The position numbers and the translations under genes were made by a program. A model generated the notes under the pieces. It saw only the letters and a program-made list of their open reading frames with translations. It was not told the DNA's origin and did no database searches. A stretch of 12,121 nucleotides of DNA from an uncultured Clostridium sp. (GTDB lineage: Bacteria > Bacillota > Clostridia > Lachnospirales > Lachnospiraceae), in assembly GCA_900540335.1 (NCBI GenBank), contig UQFC01000084.1, forward strand, positions 1-12,121, written 5' to 3'. How positions within the stretch are numbered: position 1 is the first letter of the stretch; the number at the start of each line of letters is the position of its first letter. Below are positions 1 to 7,685 of the stretch, piece after piece.

Positions 1-692
1 CCTTTTGAGCGCGCTTCCAGCATCTTGCCAACTGTAATCAATGTCAGAATCATTGCTGCAGATTCAAAATAAAATTCATGCATCAGCCCCATCACATGAT
101 CCATATCGCCTGCCGTCTGCGCTGCTGTCATAGCGAATAATGCATACACGCTATATCCATAAGATGCACCTGCACCAAGTGCAACCAGCGTATCCATATT
201 TGGTGCTCTATGGATCATGCCTTTCCATCCACTGATAAAAAACTTCTGATTGATCACCATAACGATTGTCGTTAACAGGAGCTGCGCCAGCCCCATCGCC
301 ACATGATTCCCTTCCAGAAATACCGGAAGTGGCCAGCCCCACATCATATGCCCCATTGACAGATACATGAGCGGAATCAAAAAACACAAAGAAGCGATCA
401 GACGCCTTTTCATCTTCGGTGTCTCCCTGTCTTTCAACGCATCTTCCGCAAAGTTCTGCTCACTTTGATTCATCCCATGCCCTTCATTCTTTGCAGATTT
501 CAACGTTGCCCCATATCCAGCTTCCTCAACAGCCGCAATGACCGCATCTACTGTTGCTGTGCCTTCCACTCCCATGGAATTCGTCAGAAGACTGACTGAA
601 CAGTTCTCAACTCCGGGGACTTTCCCAACTGCCTTCTCAACACGGGCACTGCAGGCTGCACAGCTCATTCCCGTCACATTATATTGTTCCAT
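1..692 (-). CDS. copA: Copper-translocating P-type ATPase, N-terminal part (runs off the left edge)
   Basis: An open frame from ATG at 692-690 continues without a stop to base 1, giving 230 residues. Residues 1-70 form a heavy-metal-associated domain with the metal-binding motif Gly-Met-Ser-Cys-Ala-Ala-Cys (Cys11, Cys14). A short linker follows, then hydrophobic segments typical of the first membrane helices of P1B ATPases, including a Met/His/Trp-rich stretch and the conserved region around Asn-Met-Asp-Thr-Leu-Val-Ala-Leu-Gly. The family exports Cu(I) across the cytoplasmic membrane using ATP. The CPC metal site and the phosphorylated DKTGT motif would lie beyond the window, so copper specificity rests on the HMA motif and on the adjacent csoR. 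A strong AGGAGG site lies 5-6 nt before the ATG. The gene is 59 bases downstream of csoR in the same direction, so the two are probably co-transcribed and copper-induced. Confidence 0.93.
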   Translation of the reverse strand, partial: MEQYNVTGMSCAACSARVEKAVGKVPGVENCSVSLLTNSMGVEGTATVDAVIAAVEEAGYGATLKSAKNEGHGMNQSEQNFAEDALKDRETPKMKRRLIASLCFLIPLMYLSMGHMMWGWPLPVFLEGNHVAMGLAQLLLTTIVMVINQKFFISGWKGMIHRAPNMDTLVALGAGASYGYSVYALFAMTAAQTAGDMDHVMGLMHEFYFESAAMILTLITVGKMLEARSK

Positions 693-713
693 CTTACTCC
701 TCCTTCAAGTTGT

Positions 714-737
714 GATCCGGACTTTTTGTGCCGGATC
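714..737 (-). promoter_or_regulatory. Small inverted repeat between csoR and copA
   Basis: GATCCGG at 714-720 and its exact complement CCGGATC at 731-737 can form a 7-bp stem with a 10-nt loop in the csoR-copA intergenic transcript. No run of U follows it on the minus strand, so it does not look like a full terminator. It could modestly attenuate transcription or stabilise the copA message. The function is inferred only. Confidence 0.3.
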
Positions 738-751
738 TCTCTTCAGATCTT

Positions 752-1063
752 TTATCGCATCAATTTCTGAAGTGTCGTCACGAGCTCGTCAATCGTTTCA
801 TCTTTTCCATCCCGGATATCATCTGCCACACATGTCCGGATATGGTTTGCCAAAAGCACTTTATTGAAACTATTCAGAGCCGCATTCACCGCAGATACCT
901 GAATCAGAATATCCGGACAATACGCGCCTTCTTCAACCATCCTTCGAACTCCCCTGACTTGTCCTTCAATTCTACTCAGACGATTCATCAGATCTTTATA
1001 TTCTTTTTCCGGGCGGTTCTTTGTCTTGTGACAACATCCCGGACAGACTTTCTTTTCTTCCAT
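752..1063 (-). CDS. csoR: CsoR-family copper-sensing transcriptional repressor
   Basis: This 103-residue all-helical repressor is of normal CsoR length. It has the family's RIEGQVRG signature near residue 30, followed by the Cys-His-Cys sensing set: the Cys in Ala-Tyr-Cys-Pro, then His and Cys in Asn-His-Ile-Arg-Thr-Cys (HxxxC). The Tyr just before the first Cys matches the second-shell Tyr of copper sensors, which favours copper over the related nickel, sulfide or formaldehyde sensors. In the family the apo-protein binds DNA and Cu(I) releases it. The N-terminus carries an extra Cys-Pro-Gly-Cys-Cys-His cluster. The ATG at 1063 is chosen because a GGAG site lies 7 nt before it; an in-frame ATG at 1141 would translate through the promoter and operators. 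It sits upstream of copA and probably represses its own operon. Confidence 0.92.
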   Translation of the reverse strand: MEEKKVCPGCCHKTKNRPEKEYKDLMNRLSRIEGQVRGVRRMVEEGAYCPDILIQVSAVNAALNSFNKVLLANHIRTCVADDIRDGKDETIDELVTTLQKLMR

Positions 1064-1080
1064 TGTATTTCTCCTATCGT

Positions 1081-1100
1081 ATAACCCCCAGGGGGTATAT
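1081..1100 (-). promoter_or_regulatory. Second CsoR-like operator, in the csoR leader
   Basis: ACCCCCAGGGGGT (1084-1096) is a perfect 6+1+6 inverted repeat flanked by A/T-rich sequence, the general shape of CsoR operators. It lies between the predicted transcription start (about 1106) and the csoR ribosome site, so a bound repressor could act as a roadblock. The assignment comes from its similarity to the promoter site at 1115-1136 and from the adjacent csoR gene. Confidence 0.6.
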
Positions 1101-1112
1101 TTTCTAATTATT

Positions 1113-1141
1113 AATATATACCCCCTACAGGTATATTTCAA
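1113..1141 (-). promoter_or_regulatory. csoR-copA promoter with embedded CsoR operator
   Basis: On the minus strand TTGAAA (1141-1136) and TATATT (1118-1113) are separated by exactly 17 bases, a good sigma-A promoter. The spacer holds a dyad with arms ATATACC and GGTATAT (1116-1122 and 1130-1136) around a C-rich core, close to the known CsoR box layout. Repressor binding here would block RNA polymerase until copper releases CsoR. The boxes are seen directly; regulation is inferred from the neighbouring csoR. Confidence 0.65.
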
Positions 1142-1216
1142 GTGCTTTTTAACAAAAAGTTACTGTTCATGCTACGTGCGGTTGCTGCTTACGCTATATG
1201 CGGCCGGCAACAACAA

Positions 1217-1268
1217 AGAAGCTGTCATGGAACATTTCACAATTGTATCTATGTTCCATGCAGCTTCT
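1217..1268 (-). terminator. Hairpin terminator after the ABC permease gene
   Basis: Bases 1217-1224 and 1226-1235 pair with 1251-1268 to give an 18-bp stem with a single bulged T at 1225 and a 15-nt loop. It lies about 50 bases past the permease stop. Read on the minus strand it is followed by TTTGTTGTTG, a weak U-rich tail, so it most likely ends the ABC transcript before the csoR promoter. The plus-strand flank is less U-rich. Confidence 0.6.
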
Positions 1269-1316
1269 CTGCAATCCATTATTATGTTCGTTATTATATT
1301 TCCTGACAAATCTGTC

Positions 1317-4300
1317 TTATTCTACACTCTTGAGTGATTCAACCATGTTAATCTTCTTTAACTTAAAATACATCACTCCATTGACAAACAATGAAAAAGC
1401 CACTGTCAGAAGAAAGGCATACAGGAAACTCGGTGGATCGATATTTCGTCCAAACATAACCGAATCAATCTCCACTGTCTCAACAATAAAGCGATGCAGA
1501 ATTTTTCCGATCAACAATCCCGCCAGTGCCCCAATCAAGGTCAGCAGGATATTCTCTCTGTAAACATAAGAAGAAACTTCCTTGTCATAAAATCCAAGTA
1601 CCTTTAATGTTGCCAGTTCTCTCTTGCGCTCTGTAATGTTAATATTATTCAGATTATACAGCACTACAAATGCCAGCATTCCTGCTGAAATAATCAATAC
1701 AACAATCACGATGTCCAGACTCTCCAGCATATGATCCACCTGCTTTTTCAGGCTTGTCGTATAGCTGATGCTAAGTGTTCCATCACACTTCATTATATTT
1801 TCGCCGACATCCTTTGCCTCCTCTGTTGTACGGTCCTGAGTTCTATAATAAATTGAATTATAGGCCGGAGCCTCACCGAATGTCTTTTCATAGACTTCAG
1901 ATGTCATATAGAGATAATGTCCCATATAGTTCTCACAAATTGCGCTGATCAAGACTGTTTTCTCTCCATCATCTGTATTGATTGTTAAGTTATCACCAAC
2001 ACTGACTCCCAGCAGTTTCGCTGCTTTTTCAGTCAGGATTGCTCCTTTATCATCCAATGAATAAATTTCTTTTGTCTTCCGATCCCGGGTCACGACAAAC
2101 TTTTTGAATGCTTCCACATCTTTTGGTACATCTAAATAAACTTCCTGAGAAGACTCTCCTGAACTGATCTCAATATTTTTCAAAAGATTTTCTGCAGTCA
2201 CTGATACCTTCTTATCCGTATCCAGTTCTTTCTGAACCTCAATTCTCTCTTCTTCTGTCACATCTTCCTTTAAAATAACGTCTCCATCATAAAGCTGAAT
2301 CTGTTCGTATTGAAGCGGAACGATTGCTGAAATAGAATCTTTTAATCCAAAACCAAACAACATCATGCCCATACAACCGCCAATTCCAAATACGGTCATG
2401 AAGAAGCGTTTTTTATATCTCACCAGATTACGCACGGTTGATTTCCATGTGAAATTCAGATTTTTCCAGATAAACGGAACTCGTTCCAGAAATACTCGTT
2501 TTCCCTGTTTTGGTGTCGGCGGACGCATCAATTCTGCTGCCTGCTCTCGTAATTCTTTCATACAGGAGAACAGTGTTGCGATCACTGTACATGCAAGTGC
2601 TGCTGCACATGCTGCTACGGCATAATACAAATTATACGGAATCACAACATCATTCATATGGCGATACAGGATCTTATATGCCGTGATGATAATATAAGGA
2701 AGTATCTTTTCTCCAATCAGAATTCCGAAAACACCACCGGTTAATGTCGCAAGGATCGCATACCAGAGATATTTTCCAACAATTGAAGCATTTCCATATC
2801 CGAGAGCCTTCAAAGTACCGATCTGCGTTCTCTCCTCCTCTACCATTCGTGTCATTGTTGTCAGACTGATCAATGCTGCAACAAGGAAGAAAATGAGTGG
2901 GAACACTTTACCGATTGCCCGCATACGGTCTGCATTATCTCCGTATCCACTGTATTCTGTCAGATTGTTCCGATCATAAACATACCACTTTGGCTTTTCA
3001 AGATCATCAATCTTCTGTTGTGCTTTCGCAAGCTCTTCTCTTGCTTCTGTAATCTGCCGCTCTCCATCTTCAATCTTCTTCTGAGCTTCTATACGACCTT
3101 CCTCATACACTGCCCAACCGTCTTCCAGCTCCTTTGTTCCGCTGCTTAACTGCTGCTGTGCCTCCTCAATCTTCTTCTGTCCCTCACTGATCTGCTGCCA
3201 TCCGCTGTCAATCTGCTGCTGACCGGATGTAATCTGCGCCTTTGCCTGATCTATCTGCCGACTTGCGGTAAGGATTGCAGCATCTCCCTGTGTCAACACA
3301 TCCGTCAGTTTCTGTATATTATCCTGCAATACCGGAATACCTTCTTCAATCTGAGCTATCCCGGCTTCAACTGCTGGAAGCCCTTCGTTAATCTGCGTCA
3401 ATCCGGCTTCGATCTTTGTCTGGTTTTTCTGAATCTCCGCTTCGGCAGCTTTCGCCTCCAATTCCATTTTATCCAGATTTGCTTTCAATTCAGTCAACTT
3501 CTCTTCCATTGCTGTTTTTTCAGCTTCCAACTGTTCTAACTGAGCCTTTAATTCTGGATCTTCTTCTCCTGCTTCCTGCTTCCGGTCGTATTCTTCTTTC
3601 AGTGCCTCATAGTTCTGTAAAAGAAGTTCATACTGTGTATTTAGTTCTTCATAAGACTTTTTCAACGGCTGATAAATCTGCTGATACGCAGACTGATAGT
3701 CTTCTGCCTGTTGCTGCAATTCTTCCTTTGCTTTCAGAAGCTCGTCTTTCTTTTGCTGCATCTGTGTCTGTTGCACTAAAAGTTCTTGTCTCTGATCTTC
3801 CAGACTTTCTTCCTGCTCTTTCAGTTGTGCCAGCTGATTTCTTAATGTTGTAAGTGCAATCTGTTTTTCGCTAAGTTCCTGTGCTCCCTGCTCAACTTGT
3901 GCTTTTGACTGATTCAGCTCCTTTTGCTTTGATATCAGAAGATTTCTCGACTGCTCCAGTTCAAGCTTCGAAGCTGCCAGCTGATTTCTTCCTCGTTCAA
4001 GCTCTTTCTGCGCTGCATCAAGTTTCTCTCTTGCACTTGCAAGTTCTTCTTCCGCCTCTTCTTTTCCATCCGCCAGATCCTGCTCTGCCTGAGCTAACTC
4101 TTCTTGTGCTTCATCCACTTTTTCCTGCGCTGTCGAAGTAATCTCATCATATCTGGCCTGTTCTCTTTCCGCTTTAATTGCCTGAACCTTTTTCAGCACA
4201 GAATCCACATGTTCTTCATATTCTTTCGTAAATGCAGTCGCTTCCTTTGCACCTTCAACCTGCACTGTAATCTCTGTATACACATCTAATGAAAATGCTT

Positions 4301-4910
4301 TCTCCGGAACGCAAAGAAAGGCACTGACACTTCCATTTCCAATTGTTGTACTGCCTCTGTGAAATGCAATATACTCCGGACTGCTGACCGTACCAACAAT
4401 GGTAAATGTATCTGTCTTAAGTGTATCTTCCAAAGAATCCGAAGTCCCACTCGATAATGTGATCCTATCCCCAATCTTCAGATTCTTTCCATCCAGATAA
4501 TCTGCATCTATTACACATTCATTTTCCTTTTCCGGAAGCCTGCCATCTTCTAACTGAACTTGATTCATCTTATCCTGGAGCGCCATAACATGAACTGCTA
4601 CCTGGTTTCCCCGAATCGTACAAAGTACATCTGTTGCATAGCTTCCTTCTGCATCCAATACACCATCCACAGCACGAATTGCATCCAGATCATCTTCTGT
4701 CAGTCCCATTGTACTCATTACCTGAATATCCATCAGGTTCTTCTCATCGAAATATGCATCTCCTGAATATCTCATATCCGGCTCTGATGCACGGATTCCG
4801 GAAAAGAATGCACATCCTATCGCAACAATAAAGAAAATGGATAAAAAACGTCCAAGGCTATGACGGATCTCCATATAAAAGTTTTTTCGTAATGCTTTCT
4901 TCATCCACAT
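1317..4910 (-). CDS. FtsX-like ABC transporter permease with a long extracytoplasmic coiled coil
   Basis: This 1197-residue protein is the membrane subunit of a MacB/LolCDE-type ABC system. The N-terminus is basic, with a membrane helix at about 22-38, then a MacB-like extracytoplasmic domain to about 230. Residues about 235-637 are an almost unbroken Glu/Gln/Lys/Leu-rich coiled coil; near 497-530 and 562-606 it has regular seven-residue Gly-containing repeats like those of YhgE/Pip proteins. A first FtsX domain follows (about 663-790), then a basic loop and helix (about 812-858), a second extracytoplasmic domain, and a second FtsX domain (about 1065-1197). Such permeases move lipids, peptides or drugs, or transmit force to cell-wall enzymes; the substrate here is unknown. 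It starts 3 nt after the ATPase stop. An ATG two codons in (4904) is better placed behind the AGGGG and is a good alternative start. Confidence 0.88.
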   Translation of the reverse strand: MWMKKALRKNFYMEIRHSLGRFLSIFFIVAIGCAFFSGIRASEPDMRYSGDAYFDEKNLMDIQVMSTMGLTEDDLDAIRAVDGVLDAEGSYATDVLCTIRGNQVAVHVMALQDKMNQVQLEDGRLPEKENECVIDADYLDGKNLKIGDRITLSSGTSDSLEDTLKTDTFTIVGTVSSPEYIAFHRGSTTIGNGSVSAFLCVPEKAFSLDVYTEITVQVEGAKEATAFTKEYEEHVDSVLKKVQAIKAEREQARYDEITSTAQEKVDEAQEELAQAEQDLADGKEEAEEELASAREKLDAAQKELERGRNQLAASKLELEQSRNLLISKQKELNQSKAQVEQGAQELSEKQIALTTLRNQLAQLKEQEESLEDQRQELLVQQTQMQQKKDELLKAKEELQQQAEDYQSAYQQIYQPLKKSYEELNTQYELLLQNYEALKEEYDRKQEAGEEDPELKAQLEQLEAEKTAMEEKLTELKANLDKMELEAKAAEAEIQKNQTKIEAGLTQINEGLPAVEAGIAQIEEGIPVLQDNIQKLTDVLTQGDAAILTASRQIDQAKAQITSGQQQIDSGWQQISEGQKKIEEAQQQLSSGTKELEDGWAVYEEGRIEAQKKIEDGERQITEAREELAKAQQKIDDLEKPKWYVYDRNNLTEYSGYGDNADRMRAIGKVFPLIFFLVAALISLTTMTRMVEEERTQIGTLKALGYGNASIVGKYLWYAILATLTGGVFGILIGEKILPYIIITAYKILYRHMNDVVIPYNLYYAVAACAAALACTVIATLFSCMKELREQAAELMRPPTPKQGKRVFLERVPFIWKNLNFTWKSTVRNLVRYKKRFFMTVFGIGGCMGMMLFGFGLKDSISAIVPLQYEQIQLYDGDVILKEDVTEEERIEVQKELDTDKKVSVTAENLLKNIEISSGESSQEVYLDVPKDVEAFKKFVVTRDRKTKEIYSLDDKGAILTEKAAKLLGVSVGDNLTINTDDGEKTVLISAICENYMGHYLYMTSEVYEKTFGEAPAYNSIYYRTQDRTTEEAKDVGENIMKCDGTLSISYTTSLKKQVDHMLESLDIVIVVLIISAGMLAFVVLYNLNNINITERKRELATLKVLGFYDKEVSSYVYRENILLTLIGALAGLLIGKILHRFIVETVEIDSVMFGRNIDPPSFLYAFLLTVAFSLFVNGVMYFKLKKINMVESLKSVE

Positions 4911-4913
4911 CCC

Positions 4914-5420
4914 CTACCATTCAATTTCATCAATCGAAGTCGGATTCTCATTAGATTCCATTCTTGCTACCTGTCCATTTTTTATATGAATCAATCGATC
5001 TGCCATCGGCGCAAGTGCCTGATTATGTGTAATGATAATAACTGTCATTCCCTTTTCTCTACACATATTCTGAAGTAATTTCAAAATTGATTTTCCTGTA
5101 TTGTAATCCAATGCACCTGTTGGCTCATCACAAAGCAAAAGCTTTGGGTTCTTCGCTAATGCTCTCGCGATTGAAACTCGCTGCTGCTCACCACCGGAAA
5201 GCTGTGCTGGAAAATTATTCTTCCGTTCCCCCAGACCAACTTCCTCCAAAACTGCCTGTGCATCCAACGGATCCTTACTGATCTGTAACGCAAGCTCAAC
5301 ATTTTCCAATGCGGTCAGATTCGGCACAAGATTATAAAACTGAAAAACAAATCCGATGTCATCTCTGCGGTATCCTGTCAGCTGTTTGGAATTATAAGCT
5401 GTAATATCTTTTCCGTCACC
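4914..5420 (-). pseudogene. ABC transporter ATP-binding protein, 5'-truncated remnant
   Basis: This is the ATPase part of the chimeric frame, listed separately because it belongs functionally with the permease at 1317-4910. About 165 residues remain of a usual 225-255. The Q-loop, signature, Walker B, D-loop and H-loop are all intact, but the N-terminal portion with the Walker A lysine loop is missing. It therefore could not hydrolyse ATP as written. Its stop is followed by GGG and then the permease ATG, the tight coupling expected of an ATPase-permease pair. If the join is an assembly artefact, the real gene is complete elsewhere and is not a pseudogene. Confidence 0.6.
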
Positions 5421-7574
5421 GCTTAAAGCCTCCCGAATGCCAGGCACATAGATGTAACTGCCCACTTCAAAGGCATCCGGAGTTTCCTTCATCTGGAAGG
5501 GAATCATACCCCAGTTCATCACATTGGAGCGATAACGCTTGGTCGCATATTCCTCACAGATATTTGCCAGGCCGCCCAGCACACGCTGACAGCTGGCTGC
5601 CTGCTCCCTTGCAGATCCGTCTCCCGGACGCACTGCATAAATCATGCTTCCAATCTCTGTCTCGCTTGCCTTTACCTTTTCCTGTCCCGCAATGGTATGG
5701 ATCTTATCAAACACCTGGTTCAGCTCCGGTTCGATTTCAAAAGGACTCTTACCTTCTCTTCTTGCTTTTTCCAGTTTATCAACAGCCTTACTTTTTCCCA
5801 CATACTCCGGATCCCGTCTGGACAAGGCAAACTCAGCCAGTCCCAGAGGATTAGAGCGGTAGGAGGAGGTCTCGCCGGAGGGAATCAGCTCGTCTGTTGT
5901 TGTTACCGGATCCATGATTTTTGAGCAGACCTTCAGCAGAATATTATCTGTCAAAGGACTCATTTCCGGCCAGTCCTTAATATTGGGACCGTAAACCAGA
6001 CTGGCATTTTCATCCGCCTTCTGATACCCCTGGTAAACTCTTGCGCAATACACGCTGTCATCAAAACTGTACTCCGGCACCTTATAATCATCCACAACTG
6101 CCGTTGCCGGAGTAAGAATTCCCCCGTTGGCTGCTGTTGCCGCAATAGAGCGGGCATCCATCAGAGCCACTGCCGACATCTGTCCGGAACCGGGCTTGGA
6201 GCCTTCTCTGTTCGGGAAGTTTCTTGTCGTATGGCGAATCGAAAATCCGTTATTGGCCGGTGTGTCTCCTGCACCAAAACAGGGACCGCAGAATGCAGTC
6301 TTTAACACTGCGCCCGCTGCCATCAAGTCTGCAATCGCACCCTTTCTCACCAGATCAATGTATACCGGCTGAGAGGACGGATAGACAGAAAGAGCAAACT
6401 CATCTGCTCCGCAGCTTCTTCCCTGTAAAATATGGGCTGCAGCCATTACATTTGTATAATTTCCTCCTGCGCAGCCTGCAATAATTCCCTGCGTTGCCCT
6501 CAGTTTTCCATTTTCTATTTTATCCGTCAGACTGAAATCAATGTCTGCATCTCCAGTAAGTTTTGCCGCCTCTTTCTCAATGCTTCTTAAAATATCGCCC
6601 AGATTTGCGTTCAGTTCTTCTATCTCATAAGTATTGCTGGGATGGAAAGGCATGGCAATCATAGGCTTCACTGTGCTTAAATCCACATACACCACACCGT
6701 CATAATATGCCACATCCGCCGGATTCATTTCCCGGTAATCCTCTCCTCTTCCGTGCATAGTGAGAAATGACTTTGTATCCTCATCCGTTCTCCAGATAGA
6801 AGACAGACAGGTGGTTTCCGTTGTCATCACATCTACACCATTTCTGAAATCTGTGGTCATAGAGGCAATGCCCGGCCCGACAAATTCCATCACTTTGTTT
6901 TTCACATAACCGGATTTGTAAACAGCTCCGATAATCGCCAGCGCAATATCCTGTGGTCCCACGCCCGGACTCGGCTCACCCTCCAGATAAACGGCAACCA
7001 CACCGGGATATTTAATATCGTAGGTATCACAAAGCAGCTGCTTTACCAGCTCTCCGCCGCCTTCTCCGATTGCCATGGTTCCCAGAGCACCATAACGGGT
7101 ATGACTGTCAGAACCCAGAATCATTTTTCCGCATCCGGCCATCATCTCACGCATATACTGGTGAATCACCGCAATATGCGGAGGAACAAAAATTCCGCCG
7201 TATTTTTTGCATGCAGAAAGTCCGAACACGTGATCATCCTCATTGATGGTTCCTCCTACTGCACACAGGGAATTGTGACAGTTGGTCAGAACATAGGGAA
7301 GGGGAAATTTCTCCATGCCAGAAGCCTTCGCCGTCTGAATAATTCCCACAAAGGTAATATCATGGGATGTCATTGCATCAAATTTCACCTTCAGGTTTTC
7401 CATATTTCCAGAAGTATTGTGAGCCTTCAGAATCGAATAGGCCATTGTTCCTTTTCTTGCTTCTTCTTTATCTGCAGTTTTTCCAGTCAAAGCTGCAGCC
7501 TTTTCTGCCTCCTTCTCCGGAACCAGATGAGTTCCATGAATCAGATAAGCACCGCCGTCATACAATTTTACCAT
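4914..7574 (-). CDS. Chimeric ORF: aconitase-family hydratase joined to the C-terminal half of an ABC ATPase
   Basis: One uninterrupted frame of 886 residues joins two unrelated proteins. Residues 1 to about 719 are an aconitase-family hydratase resembling E. coli YbhJ. It has the active-site motif Gly-Ser-Asp-Ser-His-Thr (154-159), [4Fe-4S] ligands Cys368, Cys429 and Cys432 (Cys-Gly-Pro-Cys), the Thr-Arg-Asn-Phe segment at 450-453 and the swivel-domain Ser-Asn-Val-Met-Asn-Trp-Gly (683-689). The family dehydrates and rehydrates tricarboxylic-type hydroxy acids; the true substrate is unknown. From about 728 the protein is the C-terminal part of a LolD/MacB-type ATPase: Q-loop Gln745, signature LSGGEQQ (792-798), Walker B with Asp816-Glu817, His850. 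There is no Walker A, and the hydratase lacks roughly its last 40 residues (from memory of family length). The ATG at 7574 has AAGGAGA about 7 nt upstream. Probably an assembly or recombination chimera; the hydratase domain itself looks intact to the join. Confidence 0.85.
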   Translation of the reverse strand: MVKLYDGGAYLIHGTHLVPEKEAEKAAALTGKTADKEEARKGTMAYSILKAHNTSGNMENLKVKFDAMTSHDITFVGIIQTAKASGMEKFPLPYVLTNCHNSLCAVGGTINEDDHVFGLSACKKYGGIFVPPHIAVIHQYMREMMAGCGKMILGSDSHTRYGALGTMAIGEGGGELVKQLLCDTYDIKYPGVVAVYLEGEPSPGVGPQDIALAIIGAVYKSGYVKNKVMEFVGPGIASMTTDFRNGVDVMTTETTCLSSIWRTDEDTKSFLTMHGRGEDYREMNPADVAYYDGVVYVDLSTVKPMIAMPFHPSNTYEIEELNANLGDILRSIEKEAAKLTGDADIDFSLTDKIENGKLRATQGIIAGCAGGNYTNVMAAAHILQGRSCGADEFALSVYPSSQPVYIDLVRKGAIADLMAAGAVLKTAFCGPCFGAGDTPANNGFSIRHTTRNFPNREGSKPGSGQMSAVALMDARSIAATAANGGILTPATAVVDDYKVPEYSFDDSVYCARVYQGYQKADENASLVYGPNIKDWPEMSPLTDNILLKVCSKIMDPVTTTDELIPSGETSSYRSNPLGLAEFALSRRDPEYVGKSKAVDKLEKARREGKSPFEIEPELNQVFDKIHTIAGQEKVKASETEIGSMIYAVRPGDGSAREQAASCQRVLGGLANICEEYATKRYRSNVMNWGMIPFQMKETPDAFEVGSYIYVPGIREALSGDGKDITAYNSKQLTGYRRDDIGFVFQFYNLVPNLTALENVELALQISKDPLDAQAVLEEVGLGERKNNFPAQLSGGEQQRVSIARALAKNPKLLLCDEPTGALDYNTGKSILKLLQNMCREKGMTVIIITHNQALAPMADRLIHIKNGQVARMESNENPTSIDEIEW
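5394..5417 (-). other. Probable chimera breakpoint at a short shared sequence
   Basis: These bases encode Asp-Gly-Lys-Asp-Ile-Thr-Ala-Tyr. In LolD/MacB-like ATPases of clostridia this kind of segment lies between Walker A and the Q-loop. In the hydratases a very similar Gly-Asp-x-x-Asp-Ile-x-Ala-Tyr segment occurs near the C-terminus (both from memory of the families). The switch between proteins happens here with no frame change. My hand count gives 154/360 G+C in 5041-5400 and 190/360 in six rows sampled to the right, consistent with two sources. Confidence 0.6.
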
Positions 7575-7618
7575 TATTGTTCTCCTTTTTTCAGGAAATG
7601 TCTCTTTGTTCTGACTTA

Positions 7619-7647
7619 AGTATGCACCTGTTTCATTCGATAGTCAA
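7619..7647 (-). promoter_or_regulatory. Promoter of the hydratase gene
   Basis: On the minus strand TTGACT (7647-7642) and CATACT (7624-7619) are exactly 17 bases apart, the -35 box being nearly consensus and the -10 box weaker (4 of 6). It lies about 45-70 bases before the hydratase ATG and downstream of the terminator of the preceding operon, so the hydratase appears to be its own transcription unit. Confidence 0.55.
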
Positions 7648-7685
7648 ATACTATAATAATGATAAGACCCATAGCAAAATACTAT
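7640..7685 (-). promoter_or_regulatory. Two ATAG-N7-CTAT dyads, possible LysR-type operators
   Basis: The 15-base dyads at 7640-7654 and 7671-7685 both read ATAG-N7-CTAT on the minus strand (N7 being TATTTGA and TATTTTG) and start 31 bases apart, about three helical turns. The nearer one overlaps the -35 box. The T-N11-A layout is that of LysR-type regulators, and the known CcpC boxes upstream of Bacillus citB (aconitase) have the analogous ATAA-N7-TTAT form. The upstream copy also forms part of the terminator stem, so its symmetry has another explanation. No regulator gene is visible in the window. Confidence 0.4.

Noticed and set aside
1064..1141. Longer csoR starting from the in-frame ATG at 1141
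   Set aside because: It would translate through the promoter and both operators and has no ribosome site, whereas the ATG at 1063 has a GGAG site and gives the normal family N-terminus.
1143..1160. Short AT-rich palindrome CTTTTT-AAC-AAAAAG as a terminator
   Set aside because: The stem is only A-T pairs with no GC core, so it is unlikely to be stable; the strong hairpin at 1217-1268 already serves the permease gene.
3416..4141. Plus-strand open frames opposite the permease coiled coil
   Set aside because: They are Leu/Ser/Pro-rich complements of the Glu/Gln/Lys-rich coiled coil and show no domain or ribosome site.
4914..7574. A genuine new bifunctional aconitase-ABC ATPase enzyme
   Set aside because: The ATPase part lacks Walker A, the hydratase lacks its C-terminal tail, the switch occurs at a short shared segment and composition changes there. 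A chimera explains all of this more simply.
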